Shown: positions 1 to 6,922, counted from the stretch's first letter. The stretch: 9,522 nucleotides of DNA from Actinomycetes bacterium (GCA_021827225.1 JAKAXG010000117.1:1-9522); one strand, 5' to 3'. Numbers and translations are program-made. The notes: generated by a model not told the origin, from the sequence alone.

Positions 1-1
1 C

Positions 2-1063
2 GAACCCGAGCCGGTCCCGGTGCTGCTGGCGGAGCCGGCCGCCCCCGCCGAGCCGGTGGCCGAGGAAGCCGAGCCCGAGCCGGTGGCCGAGGAAGCCGAG
101 CCCGAGCCGGTGGCCGAGGAAGCCGAGCCCGAGGCGGTGACCGAAGAGCCCGGGCCCGTGGTGGAGGACGCCGCCGCCGGCAGCGCCGTGGACGAGCTGT
201 TCGCCCGCATCCGGGGCACCCGGACCCGTGAACCCGCCGCCGCCGATGAGGCCCCCTCTGCGGGCGCTCCCACCACGGTGGCGGCGGAGGAGCCCGCCGG
301 TGCCGAGCCGGCCGCCGACCACGACGACGCGGAGGACGACGAGGGCGAGCGTCGCCTCTCCGACGCCGACGAGTCGCTCCTGCAACGGCGGGAGTCCGCG
401 GTGGTGGACCTCGAGGTGACCCTCACCCGGAAGCTGAAAAGGGCGCTCCAGGACGAGCAGAACGACGTCCTCGACCGGCTGCGGAACATGCGGGGCGAGC
501 CCAGCGCCGAGACGCTGCTGCCCGAGCTGACCGCCCAGACCGCCCGCTACGACCGGGCCGCCCGGCCCCTGCTGGTGAAGGCCGCCCGGGCCGGCGTGGA
601 GTTCGCCGTCGCCGTCCTGCGCGAGGAGGGCGGCCCCCAACCGGCGTCGCCGAACACCGTGGAGGTCGACGTCGAGGACCTGGCCGGCGAGACCGGCACC
701 GGCATCATCGAGCCGCTGCGCCGGCGGCTGGAGCAGGCCATCGCCCGCAACGCCGGCGACGACCAGGCCGTGCTGGTGGAGGCCCTCGGCGCCGCCTACC
801 GCGAATGGAAGACCCAGCGGGTCGAACGGCTCGCCGGCGACATGCTGGCGGCCGCGTTCTCGCGCGGCACCTGGCAGGCGGCTCCCGACGGTGCCATGCT
901 GCGCTGGATCGTGGAGGACACCGACGGCCCCTGCCCGGACTGCGACGACGACGCGCTGGCCGGCGGGCTGGCGAAGGGGGAGGCCTTCCCCACCGGGCAG
1001 CACCACCCGCCGGCGCACAGCGGGTGCCGGTGCCTGCTCGTCCCCGGACCGGCCGGCGAGTGA
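2..1063 (+). CDS. Acidic repeat-rich protein with phage minor-head-like C-terminal Cys/His motif (5' partial)
   Basis: The frame is open to the left edge, so the true start is upstream and the GTG at 20 is probably internal. The visible part starts with a Glu/Pro/Ala-rich acidic stretch holding three exact 9-residue repeats (EPVAEEAEP, bp 50-130) and a decayed fourth. A short conserved-looking VDELFARIRGTR follows (bp 188-223), then a second acidic linker and a charged helical segment (about bp 374-490, LTRKLKRALQDEQNDVLDRL). The C-terminus has DGPCPDC (bp 923-943) and PPAHSGCRC (bp 1007-1033), spaced like the Cys-x2-Cys ... His-x2-Cys-x-Cys end of phage Mu gpF/HK97-type minor head proteins. 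No other phage gene is visible, so a domesticated or convergent metal-binding fold is more likely than a live prophage. The function is unknown. Codon use and frame quality make it clearly coding. Nothing in the visible part identifies the missing N-terminus. Confidence 0.8.
   Translation, partial: EPEPVPVLLAEPAAPAEPVAEEAEPEPVAEEAEPEPVAEEAEPEAVTEEPGPVVEDAAAGSAVDELFARIRGTRTREPAAADEAPSAGAPTTVAAEEPAGAEPAADHDDAEDDEGERRLSDADESLLQRRESAVVDLEVTLTRKLKRALQDEQNDVLDRLRNMRGEPSAETLLPELTAQTARYDRAARPLLVKAARAGVEFAVAVLREEGGPQPASPNTVEVDVEDLAGETGTGIIEPLRRRLEQAIARNAGDDQAVLVEALGAAYREWKTQRVERLAGDMLAAAFSRGTWQAAPDGAMLRWIVEDTDGPCPDCDDDALAGGLAKGEAFPTGQHHPPAHSGCRCLLVPGPAGE
50..157 (+). repeat. 27-bp coding tandem repeat, three exact copies plus one diverged
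   Basis: Copies lie at 50-76, 77-103 and 104-130 and are identical at the nucleotide level. A fourth, diverged copy follows at 131-157 (gaggcggtgaccgaag...). Each unit encodes EPVAEEAEP. Identity in synonymous positions means the copies arose recently by slippage or unequal exchange, so copy number may vary between strains. The bases before 20 also encode Glu-Pro pairs, so the array may begin outside the window. Confidence 0.9.
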
Positions 1064-1064
1064 A

Positions 1065-1083
1065 GCCCCGCAGCGGGCGGGGC
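1065..1083 (+). terminator. Candidate GC stem-loop terminator
   Basis: Right after the stop codon at 1061-1063, GCCCCGC (1065-1071) can pair with GCGGGGC (1077-1083) around a 5-nt loop. The stem is perfect, but no T-run follows. It therefore resembles the U-less hairpins often seen after actinobacterial genes and is not a classical intrinsic terminator. It sits between the acidic protein gene and the UPF0182 gene and argues for separate transcription of the two. Confidence 0.45.
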
Positions 1084-1124
1084 GCCATCGTCGCCCTGCT
1101 TTCCGCTCGGTGAGGGCCCGCCGG

Positions 1125-1130
1125 TAGGCT
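1125..1130 (+). promoter_or_regulatory. -10-like TAGGCT for the UPF0182 gene
   Basis: TAGGCT fits the actinobacterial TANNNT -10 consensus. If its last T is position -7, transcription would start near 1137, four nt before the ATG at 1141, giving a nearly leaderless mRNA. There is no Shine-Dalgarno sequence in front of this ATG, which agrees with that reading. No convincing -35 is seen. Confidence 0.45.
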
Positions 1131-1140
1131 CTGCGCCCGA

Positions 1141-4100
1141 ATGCGTGCCCCCCAGGATCAGCCCAGGAGAGTGCCGCGCGGATCGCGGCGCACCCGCGTT
1201 GCGCTGCTCGTCGGGGTCATCGTCCTCATCGTCCTCATCGCCTCGCTACGCGGCCTGGCCAGCTTCTGGACCGACTACCTGTGGTTCCAGTCGGTCGGCT
1301 TCACGTCGGTCTTCCGCGGGGTGCTGGTCACCAAGATCCTGCTGGCCCTGGTGTTCACGGTCATCTTCTTCGGGGTCATGCTGGCCAACCTCACCGTGGT
1401 GGACCGCGTCGCCCCGGCCGAGATCGACACCGGCACCGCCAACGAGCTGGTCGTCCGCTACCGGGACTTCGCCTTCAACCGGGCGCTCAAGATCCGCCTG
1501 TTCGTCAGCCTGGTCTTCGGGATCCTGGGCGGCGTCGGGGCCAACAGCGAGTGGAACAACTGGGACCTGTTCCGCTACCACCTCAGCTTCGGGGTCAAGG
1601 ACCCGCAGTTCCACATGGACGTGGGCTTCTACGTGTTCCAGCTGCCGTTCATCCGGTTCCTGATCGGGTGGGCCTTCGACGCGGTGGTGGTGGCCGTCAT
1701 CGTGTCGGCGGTGTTCCACTACCTGAACGGCGGGATCGTCCCCCAGACCGCCGGCCGGCGGGTGGCGCCGGCGGTGAAGGCCCATCTGTCCGTGCTGCTC
1801 GGCGTGCTGGCCCTCGTCAAGGCCGTCGCCTACTACTTCGACCGGCTGGCGCTGACGCTGTCGCGGTCCCACGTGGTCAACGGGGCCACCGCCACCAGCG
1901 TCCACGCCGACGCCCCGGCCAAGCTGCTCCTGATGGTGATAGCGGTCATCTCCGCGCTGCTGTTCCTCGCCAACATCCGCCAGCGGGGCTGGATCCTGCC
2001 GGCGGTGGCCGTGGTGCTCTGGGGCCTGGTCAGCCTCCTGGTGGGCACCGCCTACCCGGCGCTGTACCAGGCGCTGCGGGTCAACCCGTCCGAGCTCACC
2101 CGTGAGGCGCCCTACATCCAGCGCAACATCGACGCCACCAGGGCGGCCTACGGCCTCAACAAGGTGCAGGTCGACAGCTCCTACCAGTACACACCGACGC
2201 TGACCAAGAGCCAGATCCAGGGCAACTCCCCGCAGGCGGCGGTCAACCAGCAGACGATCGCCAACGTCCGTCTGCTCGACCCGGCCGTCAACATCGTCAA
2301 CACGTTCGACAAGTACCAGGCGCTGCGCTCCTACTACTCGTTCAACGAGCTGGATCTGGACCGCTACCAGCTCCCCTCGGCGAACGGCACCCCCCAGGAG
2401 ACGGCCACGGTGGCCTCGGTCCGGGAGCTGAACTCGTCGGTCCCGTCGGGGTTCGTCAACCAGCACCTGCAGTACACCCACGGCTACGGCGCCGTGCTGG
2501 CGCCCATCAGCCAGTCGGGGGTGGACTCCAACGGCAACCCCAACTTCAGCCTCTCGGGCCTGCCGCCCAGCGGGCCGGCCCCGCTGCAGCTGACCCCCAA
2601 GGGTTCGTCGATCTACTACGACAACGGGCCGGACACCAACTCCTACGTCATCGCCAACTCCAAGACCCCGGAGCTGGACTACGAGACGAGCAGTGGCCAC
2701 CAGATCCGCAACCACTACAGCGGGACGGGCGGCGTGCCGGCCGGCAGCCTGCTCCGGCGGGCGGCGTTCGCGCTGCGCTTCGGTGACGCCAACTTCATCC
2801 TCTCCGGCCAGATCACGTCGAAGTCCCGGGTGATGTACATCCGCAACATCACCGCCCGGGTGCAGAAGGCGGCGCCGTTCCTCAAGTTCGACTCCGACCC
2901 CTACGCCGTCATCCTGAACGGCAACGTGTACTGGATCATCGACGCCTACACCACCAGCGACAACTATCCGTACTCGCAGAACGCCAACCTCGACGGGCTG
3001 CCCGGCAACAGCGGGCTGAACACCACCTTCAACTACGTGCGCAACTCGGTGAAGGTCGTGGTCAGCGCCTACGACGGTTCGATGCACTTCTTCGACATGG
3101 GCACCGGCGACCCCATCCTGAAGGTGTACGAGCGGGCCTTCCCCGACCTGTTCACCCCCGTCAGCCAGGCGGACAAGTTGTTCCCCGGCATCACCGCCCA
3201 CTTCCGCTACCCGGAGAACATCTTCCAGGTGCAGACCAACATGTACGGCCGCTACCACCTGACCAACGCCACCGACTTCTACAGCCAGGCCCAGGCGTGG
3301 GCGGTCTCCCCGGACCCGGGCAGCGGCCCGCTCACCTCCACCAGCCCTCTCGGGGCCACGGTCATCGGGGCCAACGGACAGGTCATCACCCCGCAGGTGC
3401 CCCGCCTGCAGCCCCAGTACATCCTCGCCAACCTGCCCGGCTCGGCCCAGCCCTCCGTCAACTTCGTACTTCTGACGCCGTTCGTGCCAATATCGGCGAC
3501 GGGCTCCAGCCAGAACCTCACCGCGTTCATGACCGCCTCGTCGGACCCCGGTACCTACGGCCAGCTCCACGTGTACCAGCTGCCACCCGGGGAGACGGTG
3601 GACGGGCCGGGCCTGATCTCCAACGCCATCCGCTCCAACCCGCAGATCTCCGCCGAGCTGACCTTCTACAACCAGCAGTCCTCCCAGGTGGAGCTGGGCG
3701 AGGTGGACATCGTCCCGATCGACAACACCCTGCTCTACGTGGAGCCGGTCTACGTGGAGTCCTCCACCAACCACATCCCGGAGCTGCGCGACGTGGTGGT
3801 GGTCTACGACGGGCAGGCGTACCACAGCTCCAACGCCTCCCTCGACGGCGCCCTCTGCCAGATCGGTCCGCCGTTCACCCAGTACTGCACCACCGCCGCC
3901 GCCAACGCCGGACCCCTCATCAACCCCAACCTGGGCACCGGCAACACCGGCACCGGCGGGTCGACCACCACCACCACCCCGACGACCACCCCGCAGAGCC
4001 CGACCACCGTGCCGTCGCCGCCGGCCAACGCCACCGTCCAGTCGCTGCTGGCCCAGGCGGCCGCCGACCTGCAGGCCGCCCAGTCGGCGCTGAAGGCCGG

Positions 4101-4227
4101 GAACCTGGGCACATACCAGGCCCAGAACGAGGCCGCCTACGTCGCCATCCAGCAGGCCCAGAAGCTGTCCGGGACGTCGCCGCCGTCGAGCAGCACCTCC
4201 ACCACCACGGGGTCACCGAGCGGCTGA
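1141..4227 (+). CDS. UPF0182 (COG1615) family integral membrane protein
   Basis: This 1028-residue protein is of the usual length for the family. A basic N-terminus (to about residue 19) precedes seven hydrophobic segments at roughly 20-36, 61-86, 117-134, 168-195, 213-231, 261-279 and 284-303. Family signatures are DPQFHMDVGFYVFQLPF (154-170) and REAPYIQRNIDATRAAYGL (321-339). A large domain rich in Asn, Tyr, Ser and Thr follows, probably extracytoplasmic, to about residue 930. It holds the protein's only two cysteines, C906 and C916, which could form a disulfide. A Thr/Pro linker (about 937-963) leads to a C-terminal helical module (TVQSLLAQAAADLQAAQSAL onward, about 965-1010) also common in the family. 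The molecular function of the family is unknown. The ATG at 1141 is chosen because the basic N-terminus and first membrane segment follow directly and a -10-like hexamer lies just upstream. The gene ends 17 bp from the convergent alkB-like gene. Confidence 0.95.
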   Translation: MRAPQDQPRRVPRGSRRTRVALLVGVIVLIVLIASLRGLASFWTDYLWFQSVGFTSVFRGVLVTKILLALVFTVIFFGVMLANLTVVDRVAPAEIDTGTANELVVRYRDFAFNRALKIRLFVSLVFGILGGVGANSEWNNWDLFRYHLSFGVKDPQFHMDVGFYVFQLPFIRFLIGWAFDAVVVAVIVSAVFHYLNGGIVPQTAGRRVAPAVKAHLSVLLGVLALVKAVAYYFDRLALTLSRSHVVNGATATSVHADAPAKLLLMVIAVISALLFLANIRQRGWILPAVAVVLWGLVSLLVGTAYPALYQALRVNPSELTREAPYIQRNIDATRAAYGLNKVQVDSSYQYTPTLTKSQIQGNSPQAAVNQQTIANVRLLDPAVNIVNTFDKYQALRSYYSFNELDLDRYQLPSANGTPQETATVASVRELNSSVPSGFVNQHLQYTHGYGAVLAPISQSGVDSNGNPNFSLSGLPPSGPAPLQLTPKGSSIYYDNGPDTNSYVIANSKTPELDYETSSGHQIRNHYSGTGGVPAGSLLRRAAFALRFGDANFILSGQITSKSRVMYIRNITARVQKAAPFLKFDSDPYAVILNGNVYWIIDAYTTSDNYPYSQNANLDGLPGNSGLNTTFNYVRNSVKVVVSAYDGSMHFFDMGTGDPILKVYERAFPDLFTPVSQADKLFPGITAHFRYPENIFQVQTNMYGRYHLTNATDFYSQAQAWAVSPDPGSGPLTSTSPLGATVIGANGQVITPQVPRLQPQYILANLPGSAQPSVNFVLLTPFVPISATGSSQNLTAFMTASSDPGTYGQLHVYQLPPGETVDGPGLISNAIRSNPQISAELTFYNQQSSQVELGEVDIVPIDNTLLYVEPVYVESSTNHIPELRDVVVVYDGQAYHSSNASLDGALCQIGPPFTQYCTTAAANAGPLINPNLGTGNTGTGGSTTTTTPTTTPQSPTTVPSPPANATVQSLLAQAAADLQAAQSALKAGNLGTYQAQNEAAYVAIQQAQKLSGTSPPSSSTSTTTGSPSG

Positions 4228-4244
4228 CCGCCGCCCGGGCCGGT

Positions 4245-4925
4245 TCAGCCGTCCGCCGGCCGGCGGTCGGACGGTGCGCACTCCTGTTCGTAGCCGCCGG
4301 TACGGGCCCAGCGGATGGAGGCGCTGATGCGCGGCCCGCAGCCGCGGGTCACCTTGGGCACGGCGTGCTCCCACGTCTCCTGGCAGGTGCCGCCCATCAC
4401 GATGAGGTCCCCCGACGCCGGCCTCAGGTCGACGGAGCGGCCGCCGCCCACCGGGCGGAGCAGGAACGGCCGTACCGCCCCCAGGGTGAGGATGGCCACC
4501 AGCGTGTCGTCGACGTGGCGCAGCTCCCGGTCGGTGTGGAACGCCACGCTGTCGGCGCCCCCCCGGTAGAAGTTGAGCGCCATGGCCCCGAAGCGGACCC
4601 CGTAACGGCGGCCGGCCGCCATCCGGAAATGCGCCAGGGCCTCGTCGGCGAGGGGTTCGTCGGCCCGGTACCAGCGGCTGAGGCGGGGTTCGTCGACCAG
4701 CCGCTCGTACATCCAGCGGCGGTGGTGGCGCCAGTCCACGCCGGTCATGAGGCGGGCCGCCAGGTCGTCCGCCCCTCCGAACCAGTTGCGGGCCACGTCC
4801 ACCCAGGCCCCGCCGGCCAGCTCGATGCGCTCGAACGGGGTGTCGGGGCGGGCGCCGGGCTGACCGCCGGCGAACAGGCTCCCCTGGACGGGGCCGGCGA
4901 GCGGGAGGGCGGCCGTGTCGGGCAC
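4245..4925 (-). CDS. alkB: AlkB-type 2-oxoglutarate/Fe(II)-dependent dioxygenase (alkylation repair)
   Basis: The 226-residue protein carries the full AlkB active site. N118 and Y120 lie in LNFYRGGADS, the iron triad is H130-x-D132 (FHTD) plus H187 (WEHAV), and the 2-oxoglutarate-binding arginine motif is R199 to R205 (RISASIR). Known family members oxidatively demethylate N1-methyladenine and N3-methylcytosine in DNA or RNA, using O2 and 2-oxoglutarate and releasing formaldehyde, succinate and CO2. The N-terminal QGSLF stretch and SRWYRADEP (83-91) resemble the short actinobacterial AlkB group. The GTG at 4925 is chosen because a TATGCT hexamer places the predicted transcription start exactly on it; there is no ribosome binding site. 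A LexA-like box sits 24-37 bp upstream, implying SOS control. The gene follows lhgO by 43 bp on the same strand and converges on UPF0182. Confidence 0.93.
   Translation of the reverse strand: MPDTAALPLAGPVQGSLFAGGQPGARPDTPFERIELAGGAWVDVARNWFGGADDLAARLMTGVDWRHHRRWMYERLVDEPRLSRWYRADEPLADEALAHFRMAAGRRYGVRFGAMALNFYRGGADSVAFHTDRELRHVDDTLVAILTLGAVRPFLLRPVGGGRSVDLRPASGDLIVMGGTCQETWEHAVPKVTRGCGPRISASIRWARTGGYEQECAPSDRRPADG
4249..4274. terminator. GC inverted repeat at the convergent UPF0182/alkB ends
   Basis: CCGTCCG (4249-4255) can pair with CGGACGG (4268-4274), and a perfect 14-bp palindrome CCGCCGGCCGGCGG (4253-4266) lies inside. It overlaps the last codons of the alkB-like gene and lies just past the UPF0182 stop. 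It may act as a terminator for the plus-strand gene, but it has no T-run and GC-rich coding DNA makes such repeats fairly common. Confidence 0.3.
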
Positions 4926-4931
4926 CCCGCC

Positions 4932-4937
4932 AGCATA
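4932..4937 (-). promoter_or_regulatory. -10 element TATGCT, leaderless alkB promoter
   Basis: On the minus strand TATGCT matches TANNNT. With its last T (4932) as -7, +1 falls on 4925, the G of the GTG start. This is the exact geometry of actinobacterial leaderless promoters. The -35 region coincides with the LexA-like box. Confidence 0.6.
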
Positions 4938-4948
4938 ACCCCCTCCGC

Positions 4949-4962
4949 CGAACGTGTGTTCG
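4949..4962. promoter_or_regulatory. LexA (SOS) box upstream of alkB
   Basis: CGAACGTGTGTTCG is a perfect 5+4+5 inverted repeat. It matches the Gram-positive/actinobacterial LexA operator core (CGAAC-N4-GTTCG, or CGAACRNRYGTTYC) except for the last base, G in place of C, and it also fits read on the other strand. It occupies -24 to -37 relative to the predicted alkB start, where a bound repressor would block RNA polymerase. It begins six bp beyond the lhgO stop codon in an otherwise small 43-bp gap. The downstream gene is a DNA repair enzyme, which makes a chance match unlikely. Confidence 0.75.
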
Positions 4963-4968
4963 CTCCGG

Positions 4969-6177
4969 CTACGGCAGGTCCATCCGGTCGCAGATGTGCT
5001 CGGCTATGGCCAGGCTCGAACTGGCCGCCGGCGACGGGGCGTTCTGCACGGCCAGCACCCGGCCGTCCGGGCCGACCTTCGACATGCGGAAGTCGTCGAC
5101 GAGCGTCCCGTCCGGGTCGAGGGCCTGGGCCCGCACGCCCGCCGGCGCCCGCTCCACGTCCTCGGGACGCACCCCCGGGACCAGGGTGGCCGCCCGGGCC
5201 ACGAACACCCGCTTGGACAGCGAGCCGGCCATCTCGTACAGCCCGGCCCGCCAGTTGGCCCGGGCCATGCGCAGCACCGCCGGCGCCGTCAGCTCGGACA
5301 GGAGATCCCCGGGGTCGATGTCGGCGCGCCGGTAGCCCTCCCGGGCCAGGGCCAGTACCGCGTTCGGCCCCAGGTCCACCCCGCCGTCGACCCGCCGGGT
5401 GAGATGCACGCCGAGGAACGGGTAGCGCGGATCGGGAACCGGATAGATCAGCCCCCGCACCAGCTCCGCCCGCGACGGCACCAGCCGCCAGTACTCGCCC
5501 CGGAATGCCACGATGCGCGGACCGTCGGCGGCACCGGCCATGCGGGCCACCCGGTCGGAGTGCAGCCCGGCGCAGAGCACCACCCGCTCGGCCACCACCG
5601 GCTCGGTGCCCGGCGGTCCCATCAGGCGCACCTCCCGCCCGGCGCTGGCGATGGCCCGCACCTCGAAGCCGAGGCGCAGCTCCAGCCGGCTGCCCGGCCC
5701 GGAGGCCATGTTCCGGGCGATGCGGGCGAAGTCCACGATGGCGGTGTGGGGGGAGTGCAGGGCGGCCACCCCCCGGGCGTGGGGTTCGACCAGGGCGATA
5801 CCGTCGCCGTCCAGGCGGCGCAGCCCGGGGACCCCGTTGGCCCGGGCCCGGGCCTCGATCTGGTCCAGCGCCGGCACCTCCCGCCGGTCGCGGGCCACCA
5901 CCAGCTTGCCGCACTCCTCGAACGGCAGGCCGTGCTCGGCGCAGTACTCCTGCAGCATGCGGCGTCCCCGGGCGCACAGCCGGGCCTTCAGCGAGCCGGG
6001 CTGGTAGTACAGCCCGGCGTGCACCACCCCGCTGTTGTGCGACGTCTGGTGGAGGCCGACCTCCGGCTCCTTGTCCACGACCGTCACCGTGGCGTCCGGC
6101 CGGCGCCGGCTCAGCTCCCTGGCCGTGGCCAGCCCTACGATGCCGGCCCCCACCACCGCGTATCTCTCCGGGTTCAT
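4969..6177 (-). CDS. lhgO: L-2-hydroxyglutarate oxidase (FAD-dependent, DAO family)
   Basis: The 402-residue protein begins with a Rossmann FAD site, GAGIVG (10-15), and an acidic end of the second strand (VTVVDKE, 31-37). The LhgO hallmark HQTSHNSGVVHAGLYYQPGS (43-62) follows directly, then KARLCARG. NAPSPAASSSLAIAEHI (379-395) near the end is the expected flavin-contacting C-terminal motif. Length fits the family. The known reaction oxidises L-2-hydroxyglutarate to 2-oxoglutarate, passing electrons to the quinone pool or O2; it acts as metabolite repair or in glutarate/lysine breakdown. The ATG at 6177 directly precedes the FAD strand. A GGGGAGG lies against the ATG, too close for a normal ribosome site, and CAGGCT (6190-6185) has leaderless -10 spacing but only NANNNT. 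It is divergent from the nucleotidyltransferase gene and lies upstream of alkB. Other DAO-family oxidases are possible, but the N-terminal signature is specific. Confidence 0.9.
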   Translation of the reverse strand: MNPERYAVVGAGIVGLATARELSRRRPDATVTVVDKEPEVGLHQTSHNSGVVHAGLYYQPGSLKARLCARGRRMLQEYCAEHGLPFEECGKLVVARDRREVPALDQIEARARANGVPGLRRLDGDGIALVEPHARGVAALHSPHTAIVDFARIARNMASGPGSRLELRLGFEVRAIASAGREVRLMGPPGTEPVVAERVVLCAGLHSDRVARMAGAADGPRIVAFRGEYWRLVPSRAELVRGLIYPVPDPRYPFLGVHLTRRVDGGVDLGPNAVLALAREGYRRADIDPGDLLSELTAPAVLRMARANWRAGLYEMAGSLSKRVFVARAATLVPGVRPEDVERAPAGVRAQALDPDGTLVDDFRMSKVGPDGRVLAVQNAPSPAASSSLAIAEHICDRMDLP

Positions 6178-6184
6178 CCTCCCC

Positions 6185-6207
6185 AGCCTGTCACGAAGAC
6201 CGATACT
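6185..6207. promoter_or_regulatory. Divergent promoter region between lhgO and nucleotidyltransferase gene
   Basis: The 37-bp gap (6178-6214) must hold both promoters. On the plus strand GATACT (6202-6207) puts +1 at about 6214, next to the GTG at 6215. On the minus strand CAGGCT (6190-6185) puts +1 at about 6178, next to the ATG at 6177. Each lacks the first T of TANNNT, so both calls are tentative. The two polymerases could not occupy the gap at once. Confidence 0.35.
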
Positions 6208-6214
6208 GGATCCC

Positions 6215-6922
6215 GTGCTTCCGTCCCCGGTCGAACAGCCGCTGGCCGACTTCCTCCGATCGCTGGAGCGCTACGGGCCGGGCGCGGTGCAGGCCGTCTA
6301 CCTGGTGGGCGGGGCGGCCCTCGGCGACTTCAGCCCCCGCCAGAGCAACATCGACGTCGTGGTGGTGGCCGATCCGGCCGCCCTGGGGGAGGGCGGGTCG
6401 CAGCTGCGCCGGGCCGAGCGCCGCCTGGAGCGGGTCGGCCGCCCCCCGGGCGTCTGGTACGCCACCTGGGACGACATCGCCGAGGGATCCCCCGCCGGCG
6501 CCGGTGACGGGCTGGACACCCCCCTGACCCGGGCGCTGCTGGTGGAGGAGGCCATCGCCGTCAGCGGCCCCGACTGGCCGGTGGTCGCCTACGACGAGGT
6601 CGAGTTCCGGCAGTGGTGCCGGCGCCGGCTGCACGCCCTGGCCGCCGGGTCCAAGGGTCTCATGGTGATGCGCCGCGACGTCGTCCCCCTGGTGCTGGAG
6701 GCGGCCCGCCTGGCCGAGGGGGCGGCGACCGGCCGGGTGATGTCGAAGTCGGAGGCCGGCGAGGTGGCGCTCGGCCTGGTGCCCAGGCACTACCGGAGGA
6801 TCCTCAACGACGCCGTCGGCTACCGCCGCGGCGCCAACACCTCCAACTACTGGGGCCCCTTCGAGCGCAAGACCGACGCCCTGCAGGTGATCCGCCACCT
6901 GGTGGCGGCGGTCAAGGTCTGA
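6215..6922 (+). CDS. Aminoglycoside-nucleotidyltransferase-like protein (AadA/DUF4111-type)
   Basis: Starting at GTG 6215 the protein has 235 residues, slightly shorter than AadA-type enzymes (about 260). The nucleotidyltransferase core is YLVGGAALGDFSPRQSNIDVVVV (29-51), the usual GS-x-ALG-x8-SDxD-VVV loop. Its first residue pair reads GG and the first catalytic Asp is replaced by Asn (N45), while D47 is kept. The C-terminal helical domain has GRVMSKSEAGEVAL (173-186), matching the DUF4111/AadA tail where SKxEAGEWAL is typical. Family members transfer AMP to aminoglycosides, but many chromosomal actinobacterial members have no known substrate, and resistance should not be assumed. The open frame extends to 6035, but that part overlaps lhgO on the other strand. 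GTG 6215 is the last in-frame start that leaves the fold intact and has a -10-like GATACT upstream. The gene converges on the aldolase gene with 15 bp between stops. Confidence 0.8.
   Translation: MLPSPVEQPLADFLRSLERYGPGAVQAVYLVGGAALGDFSPRQSNIDVVVVADPAALGEGGSQLRRAERRLERVGRPPGVWYATWDDIAEGSPAGAGDGLDTPLTRALLVEEAIAVSGPDWPVVAYDEVEFRQWCRRRLHALAAGSKGLMVMRRDVVPLVLEAARLAEGAATGRVMSKSEAGEVALGLVPRHYRRILNDAVGYRRGANTSNYWGPFERKTDALQVIRHLVAAVKV

Noticed and set aside
2..1063. Prophage remnant
   Set aside because: Only one short C-terminal motif is phage-like; there is no portal, terminase, capsid or integrase, and no attachment-site repeat is visible.
1246..3825. An 859-codon open frame on the minus strand inside UPF0182
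   Set aside because: Its translation is a monotonous Val/Gly/Arg/Asp/His mix with no motif. It is the expected mirror of a GC-rich gene with strong third-position GC, and the plus-strand product is an unmistakable family member.
3297..5402. A 701-codon plus-strand frame crossing UPF0182, alkB and lhgO
   Set aside because: It runs across two convergent gene ends and antisense to two well-supported enzymes, with an Arg/Pro/Gly-rich product lacking domains.
4745..5977. A 410-codon minus-strand frame overlapping lhgO and alkB
   Set aside because: It is a shifted-frame shadow of lhgO, and lhgO has the correct FAD motifs in its own frame.
6035..6214. Longer N-terminus for the nucleotidyltransferase from an upstream in-frame start at 6035
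   Set aside because: The extra 60 residues overlap the lhgO coding start, carry no similarity to the family and would make the two genes overlap head to head. GTG 6215 fits the fold and the promoter-like hexamer.
4954..6507. A 517-codon plus-strand frame antisense to lhgO
   Set aside because: Low-complexity GC-rich translation, no start signal, and it conflicts with lhgO and the nucleotidyltransferase frames.
6215..6922. Antibiotic resistance cassette
   Set aside because: The key Asp is changed, base composition matches the neighbours, and there is no integron or transposon structure around it.
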